In this document: positions 1-9,496 of the stretch, piece after piece
How positions within the stretch are numbered: position 1 is the first letter of the stretch
Layout: each line of letters opens with the position of its first letter
From: JBOGJI01 sp050747865
GTDB taxonomy: Bacteria; Acidobacteriota; Thermoanaerobaculia; Multivoradales; JAHEKO01
Length of the DNA: 16,778 nt
Direction: 5' to 3'
NCBI GenBank assembly: GCA_050747865.1
Contig: JBOGJI010000167.1
Location: 1-16,778, forward strand
Translations under genes and position numbers: made by a program
The notes under the pieces: generated by a model
What the model saw: only the letters and a program-made list of their open reading frames with translations
What the model was told of the DNA's origin: nothing
Database searches by the model: none

Positions 1-102
1 GCGCGCTGACGCAGGCATAGCTGGGGCTATGTCGAGGAAGCGCAACGCCGCCAGCGGCGAAGAGGGCCGCGCAGATGGTGAAGCCATGTTGGAGACACAA
101 CA
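1..102. repeat. Partial structured intergenic repeat (left edge)
   Basis: No gene is seen here. The stretch is a chain of small hairpins: CATAGC/GCTATG with a TGGG loop at 16-31, GCCG/CGGC at 47-58, and TGTTG/CAACA at 87-102, which ends exactly at the msrB stop codon. It shares GACGCAGGC (8-16) in the same orientation with the element at the right edge (16758-16766). Its outer end CCATG-tt-GGAGA (84-95) resembles the reverse complement of TCTCCCATGG at 16683-16692. The element is cut by the window start. That it is one copy of a dispersed repeat family is inference. The last hairpin may also help end msrB transcription. Confidence 0.45.
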
Positions 103-687
103 CTAGGGGGTGTCGAAGTGGGACAGGAACTCGCCGTAGCCCTCCTCTACCAGCTTCTCCACCGGGATGAAGCGTAGGGCGGCGGAGTTCATGCAGTAGC
201 GCATGCCGGTCGGCGCCGGGCCGTCCTCGAACACGTGGCCGAGGTGGGAGTCGCCGTGCTTGGAGCGCACCTCGGTGCGCAGCACGAAGAGCTTGCGGTC
301 GGACTTCTCGACGATGTTCTCCCGCACCAGGGGCTGCCAGAACGACGGCCAGCCGGTGCCCGACTCGTACTTCTCCCGGGAGCTGAACAGGGGCTCGCCG
401 GTGGCGATGTCGACGTAGATGCCTTCGCGGTGGTTGTCCCAATATTCGTTCTGGAAGGGGGGCTCGGTGCCCTCCTTCTGGGTGACTCGGTACTGCAGCG
501 GGGTCAAGCGCTGCTTGAGCTCCTCGTGGCCGGGCTTGGTGTAGCGCTCGCTCTTCATCTCCTTGCTCTCCGTCTGCTTCCGCTGTTCGTCCAAGGTATC
601 GGATCCGGGGGTCGTGGTGGCCCACGCCATGGCGGCGGCAAGACTGGAGGCGAGGGCGAGCGCGAGCCAGAGTTTGCGATTCGTCAC
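103..687 (-). CDS. msrB: Exported peptide-methionine (R)-S-oxide reductase MsrB
   Basis: MsrB reduces methionine-R-sulfoxide in oxidised proteins. The family signature is complete: GTGWPSFW, RTEVRSKHGDSHLGHVFEDGP, and RYCMNSAALRF holding the catalytic Cys. That Cys is the only one in the protein. Both CxxC zinc pairs known from E. coli MsrB are absent, and the resolving-Cys position (GCGWPSF in E. coli) is Thr, so this looks like a zinc-free one-Cys form. The N-terminus (TNRKLWLALALASSLAAAMAWA) is a signal peptide or anchor, which places the enzyme outside the cytoplasm. I start it at GTG 687 (194 aa) because GGAGGAG lies four bases upstream. An in-frame ATG at 711 would add eight residues but has no ribosome-binding site. 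The gene is divergent from the sigma factor gene. The reductant could be the thioredoxin/DsbD pair at 10871-13572. Confidence 0.93.
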   Translation of the reverse strand: MTNRKLWLALALASSLAAAMAWATTTPGSDTLDEQRKQTESKEMKSERYTKPGHEELKQRLTPLQYRVTQKEGTEPPFQNEYWDNHREGIYVDIATGEPLFSSREKYESGTGWPSFWQPLVRENIVEKSDRKLFVLRTEVRSKHGDSHLGHVFEDGPAPTGMRYCMNSAALRFIPVEKLVEEGYGEFLSHFDTP

Positions 688-778
688 GGGTCTCCTCCGC
701 TGCGTCGTCATCGCGTAGTTATTCGCGTGCCGCGGTCGATCGGATTGCCGCCGCGCACCGGGTTTCGAGAGATCGGTG

Positions 779-784
779 TATAGT
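779..784 (+). promoter_or_regulatory. Candidate -10 box before the sigma factor gene
   Basis: TATAGT matches five of six bases of the sigma-70 -10 consensus and lies 28 bases before the sigma factor ATG. This AT-rich hexamer stands out in GC-rich DNA. No good -35 box is visible at 16-18 bases, so the call is weak. Confidence 0.25.
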
Positions 785-812
785 AACGCGTCAGCCGTCT
801 CCGGAAACGCGC

Positions 813-1414
813 ATGGCCACCGCCGAGCACGAGATCACCCGGCTGCTCGAGGCAGCGGCCGGCGGCAACGACCGGGCCCTGGAGGACCTGTTCGTCTGCG
901 TCTACGCCCAGCTGCGGCGCCTGGCCCACATGCAGCGCGCGCGCTGGCGCGGCGACGAGACGCTGTGCACCACCGCCCTGGTCCACGAGGCCTACCTGCG
1001 GTTGAGCCAGCAGCACCAGTTCCAGTGGGAGAACCGGGCGCACTTCTTCAACGCCGCGTCCAAGGCCATGCGCCACATCCTGGTGGACTACGCCCGCAAG
1101 CAGAAGGCGGCAAAGCGGGGCGGCGAGAAGTCCAAGGTGCCGGCGGATTCCGTGCCCCTGGTCGCCGACGACGCCGTGGAGGAGCTGCTGGCGCTCAACG
1201 AGGCGCTGGATCGCCTGGGCGAGCTCGACGAGCGCCAGAGCCGCGTGGTCGAGTGCCGCTTCTTCGCCGGGCTGGGGATCGAAGAGACGGCGGAGGCCCT
1301 GGGCGTCTCGACGCGCACGGTGAAGCGCGACTGGCGCAGCGCCCAGGCATGGCTCTACCGGGAGCTGACGCGCATCCGGACGGGCACCCTCCCGCGCGCC
1401 ACGCCGAACCATCT

Positions 1415-1418
<4 letters not shown>
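813..1418 (+). CDS. ECF-type RNA polymerase sigma factor (sigma-70_ECF, kinase-linked type)
   Basis: This 201-aa protein has only sigma regions 2 and 4, as ECF sigma factors do. Region 2 spans about residues 20-95 (LVHEAYLRL, then AHFFNAASKAMRHILVDYAR). Region 4 spans about 130-190 (ERQSRVVECRFFAGL, then the helix-turn-helix IEETAEALGVSTRTVKRDW). It resembles the ECF group found beside Ser/Thr kinases in Acidobacteria and Planctomycetes (PF07638 type). The region 2.2 DAED motif of ordinary ECF sigmas, which contacts core polymerase, is replaced by Cys-Thr-Thr-Ala at 52-55. No anti-sigma factor is adjacent. The stop codon overlaps the GTG start of the kinase gene (GTGA, 1415-1418), so the two are translationally coupled. 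Only a weak CGGAAA lies before the start ATG. Target promoters are unknown. Confidence 0.93.
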
Positions 1419-3700
<2,282 letters not shown>

Positions 3701-3702
3701 AG

Positions 3703-3724
3703 CGGCCGGCGTCTCTGCCGGCCG
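3703..3724 (+). terminator. Hairpin after the kinase gene
   Basis: A perfect 8-bp stem CGGCCGGC/GCCGGCCG (3703-3710 and 3717-3724) with a GTCTCT loop starts two bases after the kinase stop. No T-run follows, so it may be a weak or Rho-assisted terminator or an mRNA-stabilising structure. A partial second copy (GGGCCGGCGTCCCTGCCG) follows at once. Confidence 0.5.
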
Positions 3725-3763
3725 TTAGGGCCGGCGTCCCTGCCGTGAGGTAGGGTTCGCGGC

Positions 3764-4933
3764 ATGCTGCGGAGTCCGGGATTCGAGGAGCTATTCGCGC
3801 GGCTCGTCGGCTTCGACACCACTAGCCACCGCTCGAACCTCGAGGCCGTGGACTGGCTCGCCGATGTGCTCGAGCACGGCGGCATGCGCGTCGTCCGCCA
3901 ACTCTCATCCGACGGAGACAAGGCCAATCTGCTGGCCTGGGCGGGGCCGGATGCGGAGCCCGGCCGGGACGCGGGGCTCGCCCTGAGCGGCCACCTCGAC
4001 GTGGTGCCGGCCGGCGAACCCGACTGGGAGAGCGACCCGTTCACCCTCACCGACGGCGGCGACCGGTGGACGGGGCGCGGCACAGCGGACATGAAGGGCT
4101 TCCTGGCGCTGGCCTGCGAGCTGGCGCTTGAGCTCCGTACGCAGCGGCTCACCGCGCCCCTGGCGCTGCTCTTCACCTATGACGAGGAGGTGGGCTCGCT
4201 CGGCGCCGCGCGGCTGGCAGGCGGGCTCGGCGAGCTGCCTCCCCTGCCCCGCGCTGTGCTCGTCGGCGAGCCCACACGGCTGCAGGCCGTGCGGCTACAC
4301 AAAGGACACTTGCGGCTCGCGATCGAACTGCGCGGCAAGCCGGCCCACAGCGGCCACCCGCAACGCGGCGTGAGCGCAGTGGAGGCCGCCGGGCGGGCCA
4401 TCGTCGCCTTGAGCGAGCTGCGACGGACGCTGGAGGGGGAACGGCCGGAGCACAGCGAGCACTTCCCCGAAGTGCCCTTCGTGGCGCTCAACGTGGCCCG
4501 CGTCGAAGGGGGCGGAGCGGTCAACGTGATCGCCGAACGATGCCGGCTCGACATCGGGATACGGCCGTTGCCGGAGATGACGGCCGAGGCGCTGGTGAAG
4601 CGCGTCCGCGAGACCGTTGCCGCGGCGGTGGGCGACGAATCAGAGGTCACATGGGAGCTCGCGATGCGGCACGAGAGCCCACCGCTGCTGGCACCCGACG
4701 ACGCTCCGCTCCACCGCGCGCTATGCGAGGCGATCGGCCAGCGGCGAACGGTTTCGGCGGCTTTCGCCTCCGACGCCGGGTTCCTCTCGCGCGCCGGCTT
4801 CGACTGCGTCCTGTGGGGCCCGGGCGACATCGCCGCGGCGCACCGGGCGAACGAGTTCCTGCCCAAGGCCGACGTGGCGCGCGCCCGCGGCACCCTCACG
4901 GCGCTGATCCGCCGCTTCTGCACCAACGGGTAG
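3764..4933 (+). CDS. M20 family metallo-deacylase, acetylornithine deacetylase (ArgE)-like
   Basis: This 389-aa cytoplasmic dizinc hydrolase of the M20/ArgE-DapE family removes an acyl group from an N-acyl amino acid. All metal and catalytic residues are visible: H77 and catalytic D79 in SGHLDVVP, bridging D109 in GRGTADMKG, general base E141 and ligand E142 in DEEVGS, E169 in VGEPT, and H360 in GPGDIAAAHRANEF. The dimerisation insert (KPAHSGHPQRGVSAVEAA onward) is present, and the length is typical for ArgE. GAGG before ATG 3764 can serve as ribosome-binding site. The sequence is most like ArgE, but no other arginine gene is nearby. The next gene, 47 bases on, is hutF, so the substrate could be another N-acyl amino acid such as N-formylglutamate. 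Family call firm; substrate uncertain. Confidence 0.85.
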   Translation: MLRSPGFEELFARLVGFDTTSHRSNLEAVDWLADVLEHGGMRVVRQLSSDGDKANLLAWAGPDAEPGRDAGLALSGHLDVVPAGEPDWESDPFTLTDGGDRWTGRGTADMKGFLALACELALELRTQRLTAPLALLFTYDEEVGSLGAARLAGGLGELPPLPRAVLVGEPTRLQAVRLHKGHLRLAIELRGKPAHSGHPQRGVSAVEAAGRAIVALSELRRTLEGERPEHSEHFPEVPFVALNVARVEGGGAVNVIAERCRLDIGIRPLPEMTAEALVKRVRETVAAAVGDESEVTWELAMRHESPPLLAPDDAPLHRALCEAIGQRRTVSAAFASDAGFLSRAGFDCVLWGPGDIAAAHRANEFLPKADVARARGTLTALIRRFCTNG

Positions 4934-4980
4934 GATCCCGGCGCCGCTACAATCGCGCGGTCGGCGCTGCGCTGGAGACC

Positions 4981-6288
4981 ATGAGTCGCGACACCCGGAT
5001 CCTCGAGGCGCAGCTCACCTGGACGGGGCGGAGCTTCGAGCCCGGGATCCAGCTCGAGTTGCGCCCCGACGGCCGCTTCGGGCGCATCGGGCGCGATCTC
5101 GGCGGCGACGTCGAGCGGCTCGCCGGCCGCGCTGTGTTGCCCGGCTTCGTCAACGCCCATTCGCACGCCTTCCAGCGCGGCCTGCGCGGCCGCGGCCAGC
5201 GCTTCCCCGCCGGCGCCGGCTCATTCTGGAGCTGGCGCGAGGCCATGTACGAGCTGGTCGAGTCGCTGGACGAGGAGGCGGTGTTCCGCTGGAGCCGGCA
5301 GGCCTTCGCCGAGATGCGGGCCTGCGGCATCACCACCGTCGGCGAGTTCCACTACCTCCACCACACCGGCGAGGGGGAGGACTACCGGCTCGACGAGCCG
5401 GTGATCGAGGCGGCACAGGCGGCCGGTGTCCGGCTGGTGCTGCTCTACACCTACTACCGCACCGGCGGCGTGCCGCGGGACGGCGAGGCACCCGCGCTCG
5501 CCGGCGGCCAGAGGCGGTTCCACATCCCGTCGACCGAGGCGTATTGGCAGCGCATGCGCGTCCTCGCCGGCCGGCTCGACCCGGCGCGGGAGCGGCTGGC
5601 CGCGGCCGTGCACAGCGTGCGGGCGGCGCCGGCGGCGGAGCTCGATGCCGTCCACCGGGAGGCGCGCCGGCGCGGGCTGGCCTTCCACATCCACCTCGAG
5701 GAGCAACGCCGGGAGATCGAGGAGTGTCGCACGGCGTATGGCCAGGGACCGCTGCAGCTGCTGCTCGACCTCGGGGCCGCGAACGGCACCAGCGCCGTGC
5801 ACCTGACCCACAGCTCGGGCGAAGAGCTCACCCGTTTCGCCCAGGCGGGGGGCGGCGCGGTCCTCTGCGCGATCACCGAGGCCGACCTGGGGGATGGGAC
5901 GCCGGACGCACCCGCCATGACCACCGCCGGCCTGCCCCTGGCGCTGGGCAGCGACTCCAACGTGCGCATCTCGATGCTCGAGGAGATGCGCTGGCTCGAG
6001 TACGGGCAGCGCTTGGTGCGCGAGGAACGCGGCGTGCTGCGTCACCACGACGCGGTGGCGGCGCGCCTGCTGCAGGTCGCCACCCGCGGTGGCGCCCGCG
6101 CCATCGGCGCGCCGGCCGGGGCGCTCGAGCCCGGCCGCTGGGCCGACCTGGTGGCGGTCGACCTCGAGCACCCCTCGCTCGCCGGCTGGACGGCCGCGAC
6201 GCTGGCCGAGTCGCTGGTCTTCGGCGCCGCTGACGGCGCGATCGCCGGCACTTGCGTCGCAGGGACGTGGGACGAAACGACCGCCTGA
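4981..6288 (+). CDS. hutF: Formimidoylglutamate deiminase HutF
   Basis: HutF hydrolyses N-formimino-L-glutamate to N-formyl-L-glutamate plus ammonia in the five-step histidine degradation route. The 435-aa protein is an amidohydrolase-superfamily TIM barrel. Metal ligands H60 and H62 lie in NAHSHAFQRGLRG, H236 and H238 in HIHLEEQ, H274 and H277 in HLTHSS, and D325 in LGSDSNV. The HutF-typical stretches SFWSWREAMY, GEFHYLHH and MLEEMRWLEYGQRL are all present, which separates it from other deaminases of the superfamily. The start is ATG 4981 with GGAG just upstream (spacing 3); the frame stays open further upstream but only shadows the M20 gene. The other histidine-degradation genes (hutH, hutU, hutI, hutG) are not in the window. 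It probably shares a transcript with the M20 gene. Confidence 0.93.
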   Translation: MSRDTRILEAQLTWTGRSFEPGIQLELRPDGRFGRIGRDLGGDVERLAGRAVLPGFVNAHSHAFQRGLRGRGQRFPAGAGSFWSWREAMYELVESLDEEAVFRWSRQAFAEMRACGITTVGEFHYLHHTGEGEDYRLDEPVIEAAQAAGVRLVLLYTYYRTGGVPRDGEAPALAGGQRRFHIPSTEAYWQRMRVLAGRLDPARERLAAAVHSVRAAPAAELDAVHREARRRGLAFHIHLEEQRREIEECRTAYGQGPLQLLLDLGAANGTSAVHLTHSSGEELTRFAQAGGGAVLCAITEADLGDGTPDAPAMTTAGLPLALGSDSNVRISMLEEMRWLEYGQRLVREERGVLRHHDAVAARLLQVATRGGARAIGAPAGALEPGRWADLVAVDLEHPSLAGWTAATLAESLVFGAADGAIAGTCVAGTWDETTA

Positions 6289-6324
6289 CGGGACGGGATG
6301 CCGGTACCGGGGGGCCGGGGCATC

Positions 6325-6357
6325 TTGCGCAACCCGCGCCCCGGCAGAGCGTATAAT
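6325..6357 (+). promoter_or_regulatory. Candidate sigma-70 promoter with perfect TATAAT box
   Basis: TATAAT at 6352-6357 is a perfect -10 hexamer in GC-rich DNA, in the 153-bp gap after hutF. TTGCGC at 6325-6330 resembles a -35 box, but the 21-base spacing is too long for a standard promoter, so the true -35 may be degenerate. A start near 6364 would give a leader of about 78 bases before the GTG at 6442. Confidence 0.5.
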
Positions 6358-6441
6358 GTTCGTTGCAAGCGCGGGAGAGAGGCCAGTCGGCTGGCCGGAT
6401 TCCCAGCCCGTCGGCGGCCTCACGAGACCCGGAAGGCGGCC

Positions 6442-7572
6442 GTGACCCGAAGACGAACCCACCTCGCAGCTCTGTTCCTGCTGCTCCCGGCGGCCCAGGC
6501 CGCTGCGGCCGGCATCTTCGAACGCTCGGTCGCGGGAGCCCGCGACGCCCTGGTCGCCCGTGGGCTCGGGCCCGACGAAGTGGTCGTGCCGTTCGACCTG
6601 ACCCCGGAGATCCTCGCCTGGCTCGACGACCACACGGTGCCGGGGATGAGCCAGGACGGCCAGGTCAAGGTCTACCTGAGGGAGTTGCAGAGCCCGAAGG
6701 GGAAGGGGTTGACCTACGACCGCGGCTACACCGGTACTGCCCAGGAGGTTTTCTCGAGCGAGCGCTTCAACTGCCTGGGGTTCTCCAACCTGTTCATCGG
6801 CCTCGCCCGCCACCTGGGCCTCGACGCCTATTACCTGCGCATCAACCGCATTGAGCGCTACGGCCAGGAGGCAGGCTTCGTCGTCGCCTCCAGCCACATC
6901 ACCGCCGCCTACGGGCCGCTCAGCAACCGTGTGGTGCTGGAGTTCGGCTTCGAAGGCGACGACGCCTACCAGACCGGCAAGAGGATCAGCGATCTCCAGG
7001 CCATCGCGCTGTTCTATACCAACCGCGGCACCGAGATGCTGCGGCAGAGCGATCTCGCCGGGGCGGAGCTGCTGCTGCGCACCGCCCTCGACATCCATCC
7101 CCAGTCCCCGGACGCCTGGCTGAACCTGGGCGTGGTGCTGCGGCGCAAGGGGGACGTGGAGGAGGCGGAGGGGGCGTACCACCGGGCCCTGGACCACGAT
7201 CCCCAGCTCGTCTCGGCCTATTACAACCTCTCCGTGCTCTACCGTATCCGGGGAGATCGGGATCGCGCGCGCAAGACCCTAGAAGCGGTGGACCGGCGCA
7301 GCAATCGCAACCCCTACACCTACCTCTCGCTCGGCGACCTGAGCATGGTGCACGGCGATCACGAGGACGCCGAGCGGTACTACCGCCGGGCACTGAAGCT
7401 CAAGCGCGACGACCAGGAGATCCAGGCCGCGTTGGGCCTGTGGGCCGTGGAGGCCGGCGATCTGCGCGAGGCCCGGCGCCGCCTGCAGAAGGCAGAAGAG
7501 CTGGAAGGCGAGAGCCCGCGCGTCCAGCGGCTGATGGAGCGACTGCAGGGAGCAACCGACTCCCAAGTCTGA
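6442..7572 (+). CDS. Exported transglutaminase-like (SirB1-type) TPR protein
   Basis: This 376-aa protein has a signal peptide (TRRRTHLAALFLLLPAAQAAAAG), so it acts in the envelope. Residues about 45-185 look like a transglutaminase-like fold: a Cys in SSERFNCLGFSNLF (C111) followed by a His in SSHITAAY (H152) and acidic residues in LEFGFEGDD. This is the order of a Cys-His-Asp/Glu triad, but the active-site reading is inference. From about residue 190, four or more TPR units follow (SPDAWLNLGVVLRRKGDVEEAEGAYHRAL is the clearest). The start is GTG 6442, with GGAAGG five bases upstream and the signal peptide right behind it; the frame is open further upstream without a better start. It has its own candidate promoter. 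The stop TGA lies in a 14-base repeated element. Exact role unknown; a scaffold or peptide-processing function is possible. Confidence 0.85.
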   Translation: MTRRRTHLAALFLLLPAAQAAAAGIFERSVAGARDALVARGLGPDEVVVPFDLTPEILAWLDDHTVPGMSQDGQVKVYLRELQSPKGKGLTYDRGYTGTAQEVFSSERFNCLGFSNLFIGLARHLGLDAYYLRINRIERYGQEAGFVVASSHITAAYGPLSNRVVLEFGFEGDDAYQTGKRISDLQAIALFYTNRGTEMLRQSDLAGAELLLRTALDIHPQSPDAWLNLGVVLRRKGDVEEAEGAYHRALDHDPQLVSAYYNLSVLYRIRGDRDRARKTLEAVDRRSNRNPYTYLSLGDLSMVHGDHEDAERYYRRALKLKRDDQEIQAALGLWAVEAGDLREARRRLQKAEELEGESPRVQRLMERLQGATDSQV

Positions 7573-7575
7573 AGC

Positions 7576-7603
7576 GGCCGGCCTACCAGCCGCACTGCCG
7601 GCC
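7576..7603. terminator. Hairpin at the convergent gene junction
   Basis: GGCCGGC (7576-7582) pairs with GCCGGCC (7597-7603) around a 14-base loop. The loop contains the stop codon of the minus-strand peptidase gene. The two convergent genes end only ten bases apart, so this structure may serve both as a bidirectional terminator. There is no T-run on either strand. Confidence 0.4.
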
Positions 7604-9448
7604 CGCGTTCTGCTCGTCGAGCCAGCTCTTGAGCGGCGCGAAGTAGTCGAGGATGGCCGTGGCGTCCATCTGCCGCTGCCCGGTCAGCGCCTCGAGGGCG
7701 TCCTGCCACGGCCGCGACAGCCCCATCTCCATCATCGCCCGCAGCCGCTGGCCGGCGGCGGCGTTGCCGTAGATCGAGCAGCGGTGCAGCGGGCCCTCGA
7801 AGCCCGCGGTCTCGCACAGCGCGCGATGGAACTGGAACTGGAGGATGTGGGCCAGGAAGTAGCGCGTGTAAGGGACGCTCGCCGGCACGTGGTACTTGGC
7901 GCCGGGATCGAAGGCGTCCTCGGGGCGCGCCGCCGGCGGGCGGACGCCCTGGTACTTCTCGCGCAGCTCCCACCAGGCGTCGGTGTACTCCTCCGGCGTG
8001 ATGTCGCCAGAGTAGACCTTCCACCGCCACTGGTCGATGAGCAGCCCGAAGGGCAGGAAGGACACCTTGTCCAGAGCCCGCTCCAACAGCAGCCCGAGGT
8101 CGGCGGAGGCGTCGGGGACTTGGTCGAGCAGGCCGATTCGCTCGAGGTACTCGGGCGTCACCGACAGCGCGACGGTGTCACCGAGGGCCTCGTGGAAGCC
8201 GTCGTTGGCCGAGTCGCGGAAGACCGGCGGCAGGTGGTTGTAGGCGCGCTGGTAGAAGTTGTGGCCCAGCTCGTGGTGGATGGTCTGGAAGTCCTCGGCG
8301 TCGATCTCGATGCACATCTTGATGCGCAGGTCGTTCACCTGGTCGACGTCCCAGGCGCTGGCGTGGCAGACCACCTCGCGGTCGCGCGGCTTGGTGAGCA
8401 TGGAGCGCTCCCAGAAGGTCTCCGGCAGCGGCTCGAGGCCCAACGAGGTGAAGAACGCCTCGCCGGTCTCGACCATCTTCTTCGGGTCGTCGTCGCGCGC
8501 CTTGAGCAGCGCGGTGACGTCGACCGAAGATCCCGCGTCCTGCGGGGCGACTAGTGGGTAGATGTTGGACCAGCTCTGCGCCCACATGTTGCCGAGCAGG
8601 TGGGCGGGGATGGGCTGATCGAGCGGCACCACCTGGTCGCCGTAGCGCTCGTTGAGCTTCGCCCGCACGAAGCAGTGCAGGGAGTCGTAGAGCGGCTTGA
8701 CCTGCCCCCACAGCCGCTCCAGCTCGGCGGCGAAGGCATCCGGATCCATGTCGTATTTGGAGCGCCACAGGGCGCCGACGTCGGCGTAGCCCAGCTCGCG
8801 GGCGCCGAGGTTGCCGAGCTCGATGGTGCGGGTGTAGTCGTCGCGCATGGGAACGGCGAGGGCGTGCCAAGCGCTCCAGGCCTCCTCCAGAGCCGCCGGA
8901 TCGCGGCTCTCGGCCATCACGTTGGTCAGCTCCGGCTCCTGCAGGCACTGCCCGGCCTCGGCGATCCGCGACTCCCCCTGCGGGCAATGTTTGAAGCTGC
9001 CGTAGGTCCCTTCCAGCCCCACCTGCAGCCGGGTCAGCTCCGCGGACAGCTCGGGGTCGGACGGCGCCGGGACGGTGAGGCCGCGCTTCAGCAGCTCCAG
9101 CTTCCGGCGCAGCTCGGCGTCCACCTCGACGTCGTCGAAGCGGGAGGCCTCGCGCGCGTAGCGGGTCGAAAGCTCGGTGGCGGCATTGGTCAGGTAGGCC
9201 GAGAGCTCCTGCGAGTCGTGGTTGATGTAGGTGGCCTGGATCCACTGGCCGCGCGAGGCCAGGGTCCAGGCGGCGAGCAGCTCCTTCTCCGCCGCCGTGA
9301 CGAAGCCGTAGGCCTCTTCCGGTGCCTGTCCTGTCGCGGCGGCCTCCTGGCCTGTCGCGGCCGTCACGGCCGCCGCCGCCATCAAGGCCAGCATCGCCAT
9401 CCCCTGCATGCCGCTGCGCAGCAAACGAGCTCTGATTCTGTGCGACAT
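7583..9448 (-). CDS. Secreted M2 family peptidase (ACE-like peptidyl-dipeptidase)
   Basis: This zinc metallopeptidase of the angiotensin-converting-enzyme family removes C-terminal dipeptides from oligopeptides. The 621-aa protein is the full length of one ACE domain. It begins with a signal peptide (about 1-34, hydrophobic MAMLALMAAAAVTAATG). The zinc site is HELGH (H392, E393, H396) with third ligand E420 in FHEALGD. Other ACE hallmarks are NMWAQSWSNIY, FWERSMLTKPRDREVVCHASAWD and YHVPASVPYTRYFLAHILQFQFHRALC. Paired cysteines (155/168, 361/379) fit the ACE disulfides. ATG 9448 has GGAGG seven to eight bases upstream. It lies 48 bases after the aminotransferase gene on the same strand and is probably cotranscribed. 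A role in scavenging peptides outside the cytoplasm is likely; true substrates are unknown. Confidence 0.95.
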   Translation of the reverse strand: MSHRIRARLLRSGMQGMAMLALMAAAAVTAATGQEAAATGQAPEEAYGFVTAAEKELLAAWTLASRGQWIQATYINHDSQELSAYLTNAATELSTRYAREASRFDDVEVDAELRRKLELLKRGLTVPAPSDPELSAELTRLQVGLEGTYGSFKHCPQGESRIAEAGQCLQEPELTNVMAESRDPAALEEAWSAWHALAVPMRDDYTRTIELGNLGARELGYADVGALWRSKYDMDPDAFAAELERLWGQVKPLYDSLHCFVRAKLNERYGDQVVPLDQPIPAHLLGNMWAQSWSNIYPLVAPQDAGSSVDVTALLKARDDDPKKMVETGEAFFTSLGLEPLPETFWERSMLTKPRDREVVCHASAWDVDQVNDLRIKMCIEIDAEDFQTIHHELGHNFYQRAYNHLPPVFRDSANDGFHEALGDTVALSVTPEYLERIGLLDQVPDASADLGLLLERALDKVSFLPFGLLIDQWRWKVYSGDITPEEYTDAWWELREKYQGVRPPAARPEDAFDPGAKYHVPASVPYTRYFLAHILQFQFHRALCETAGFEGPLHRCSIYGNAAAGQRLRAMMEMGLSRPWQDALEALTGQRQMDATAILDYFAPLKSWLDEQNAGRQCGW

Positions 9449-9496
9449 CCTGAAACCTCCGGGTGATTCGAACGAAGTCGTCGGGGTCGAGAGATC

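Noticed and set aside
776..1414. N-terminal extension of the kinase frame back to an ATG at 776
   Set aside because: This part overlaps the whole sigma factor gene in another frame and reads as Arg/Pro/Gly-rich nonsense. GTG 1415 overlapping the sigma stop is the natural start.
3764..4933. Firm naming of the M20 gene as argE or dapE
   Set aside because: The catalytic residues identify the family only. With hutF as neighbour and no arginine or lysine genes in view, the substrate is not decided.
5221..7197. A 658-codon antisense frame across hutF and the TPR-protein gene
   Set aside because: It spans two genes and their promoter region with no domain signal; both sense genes are well supported.
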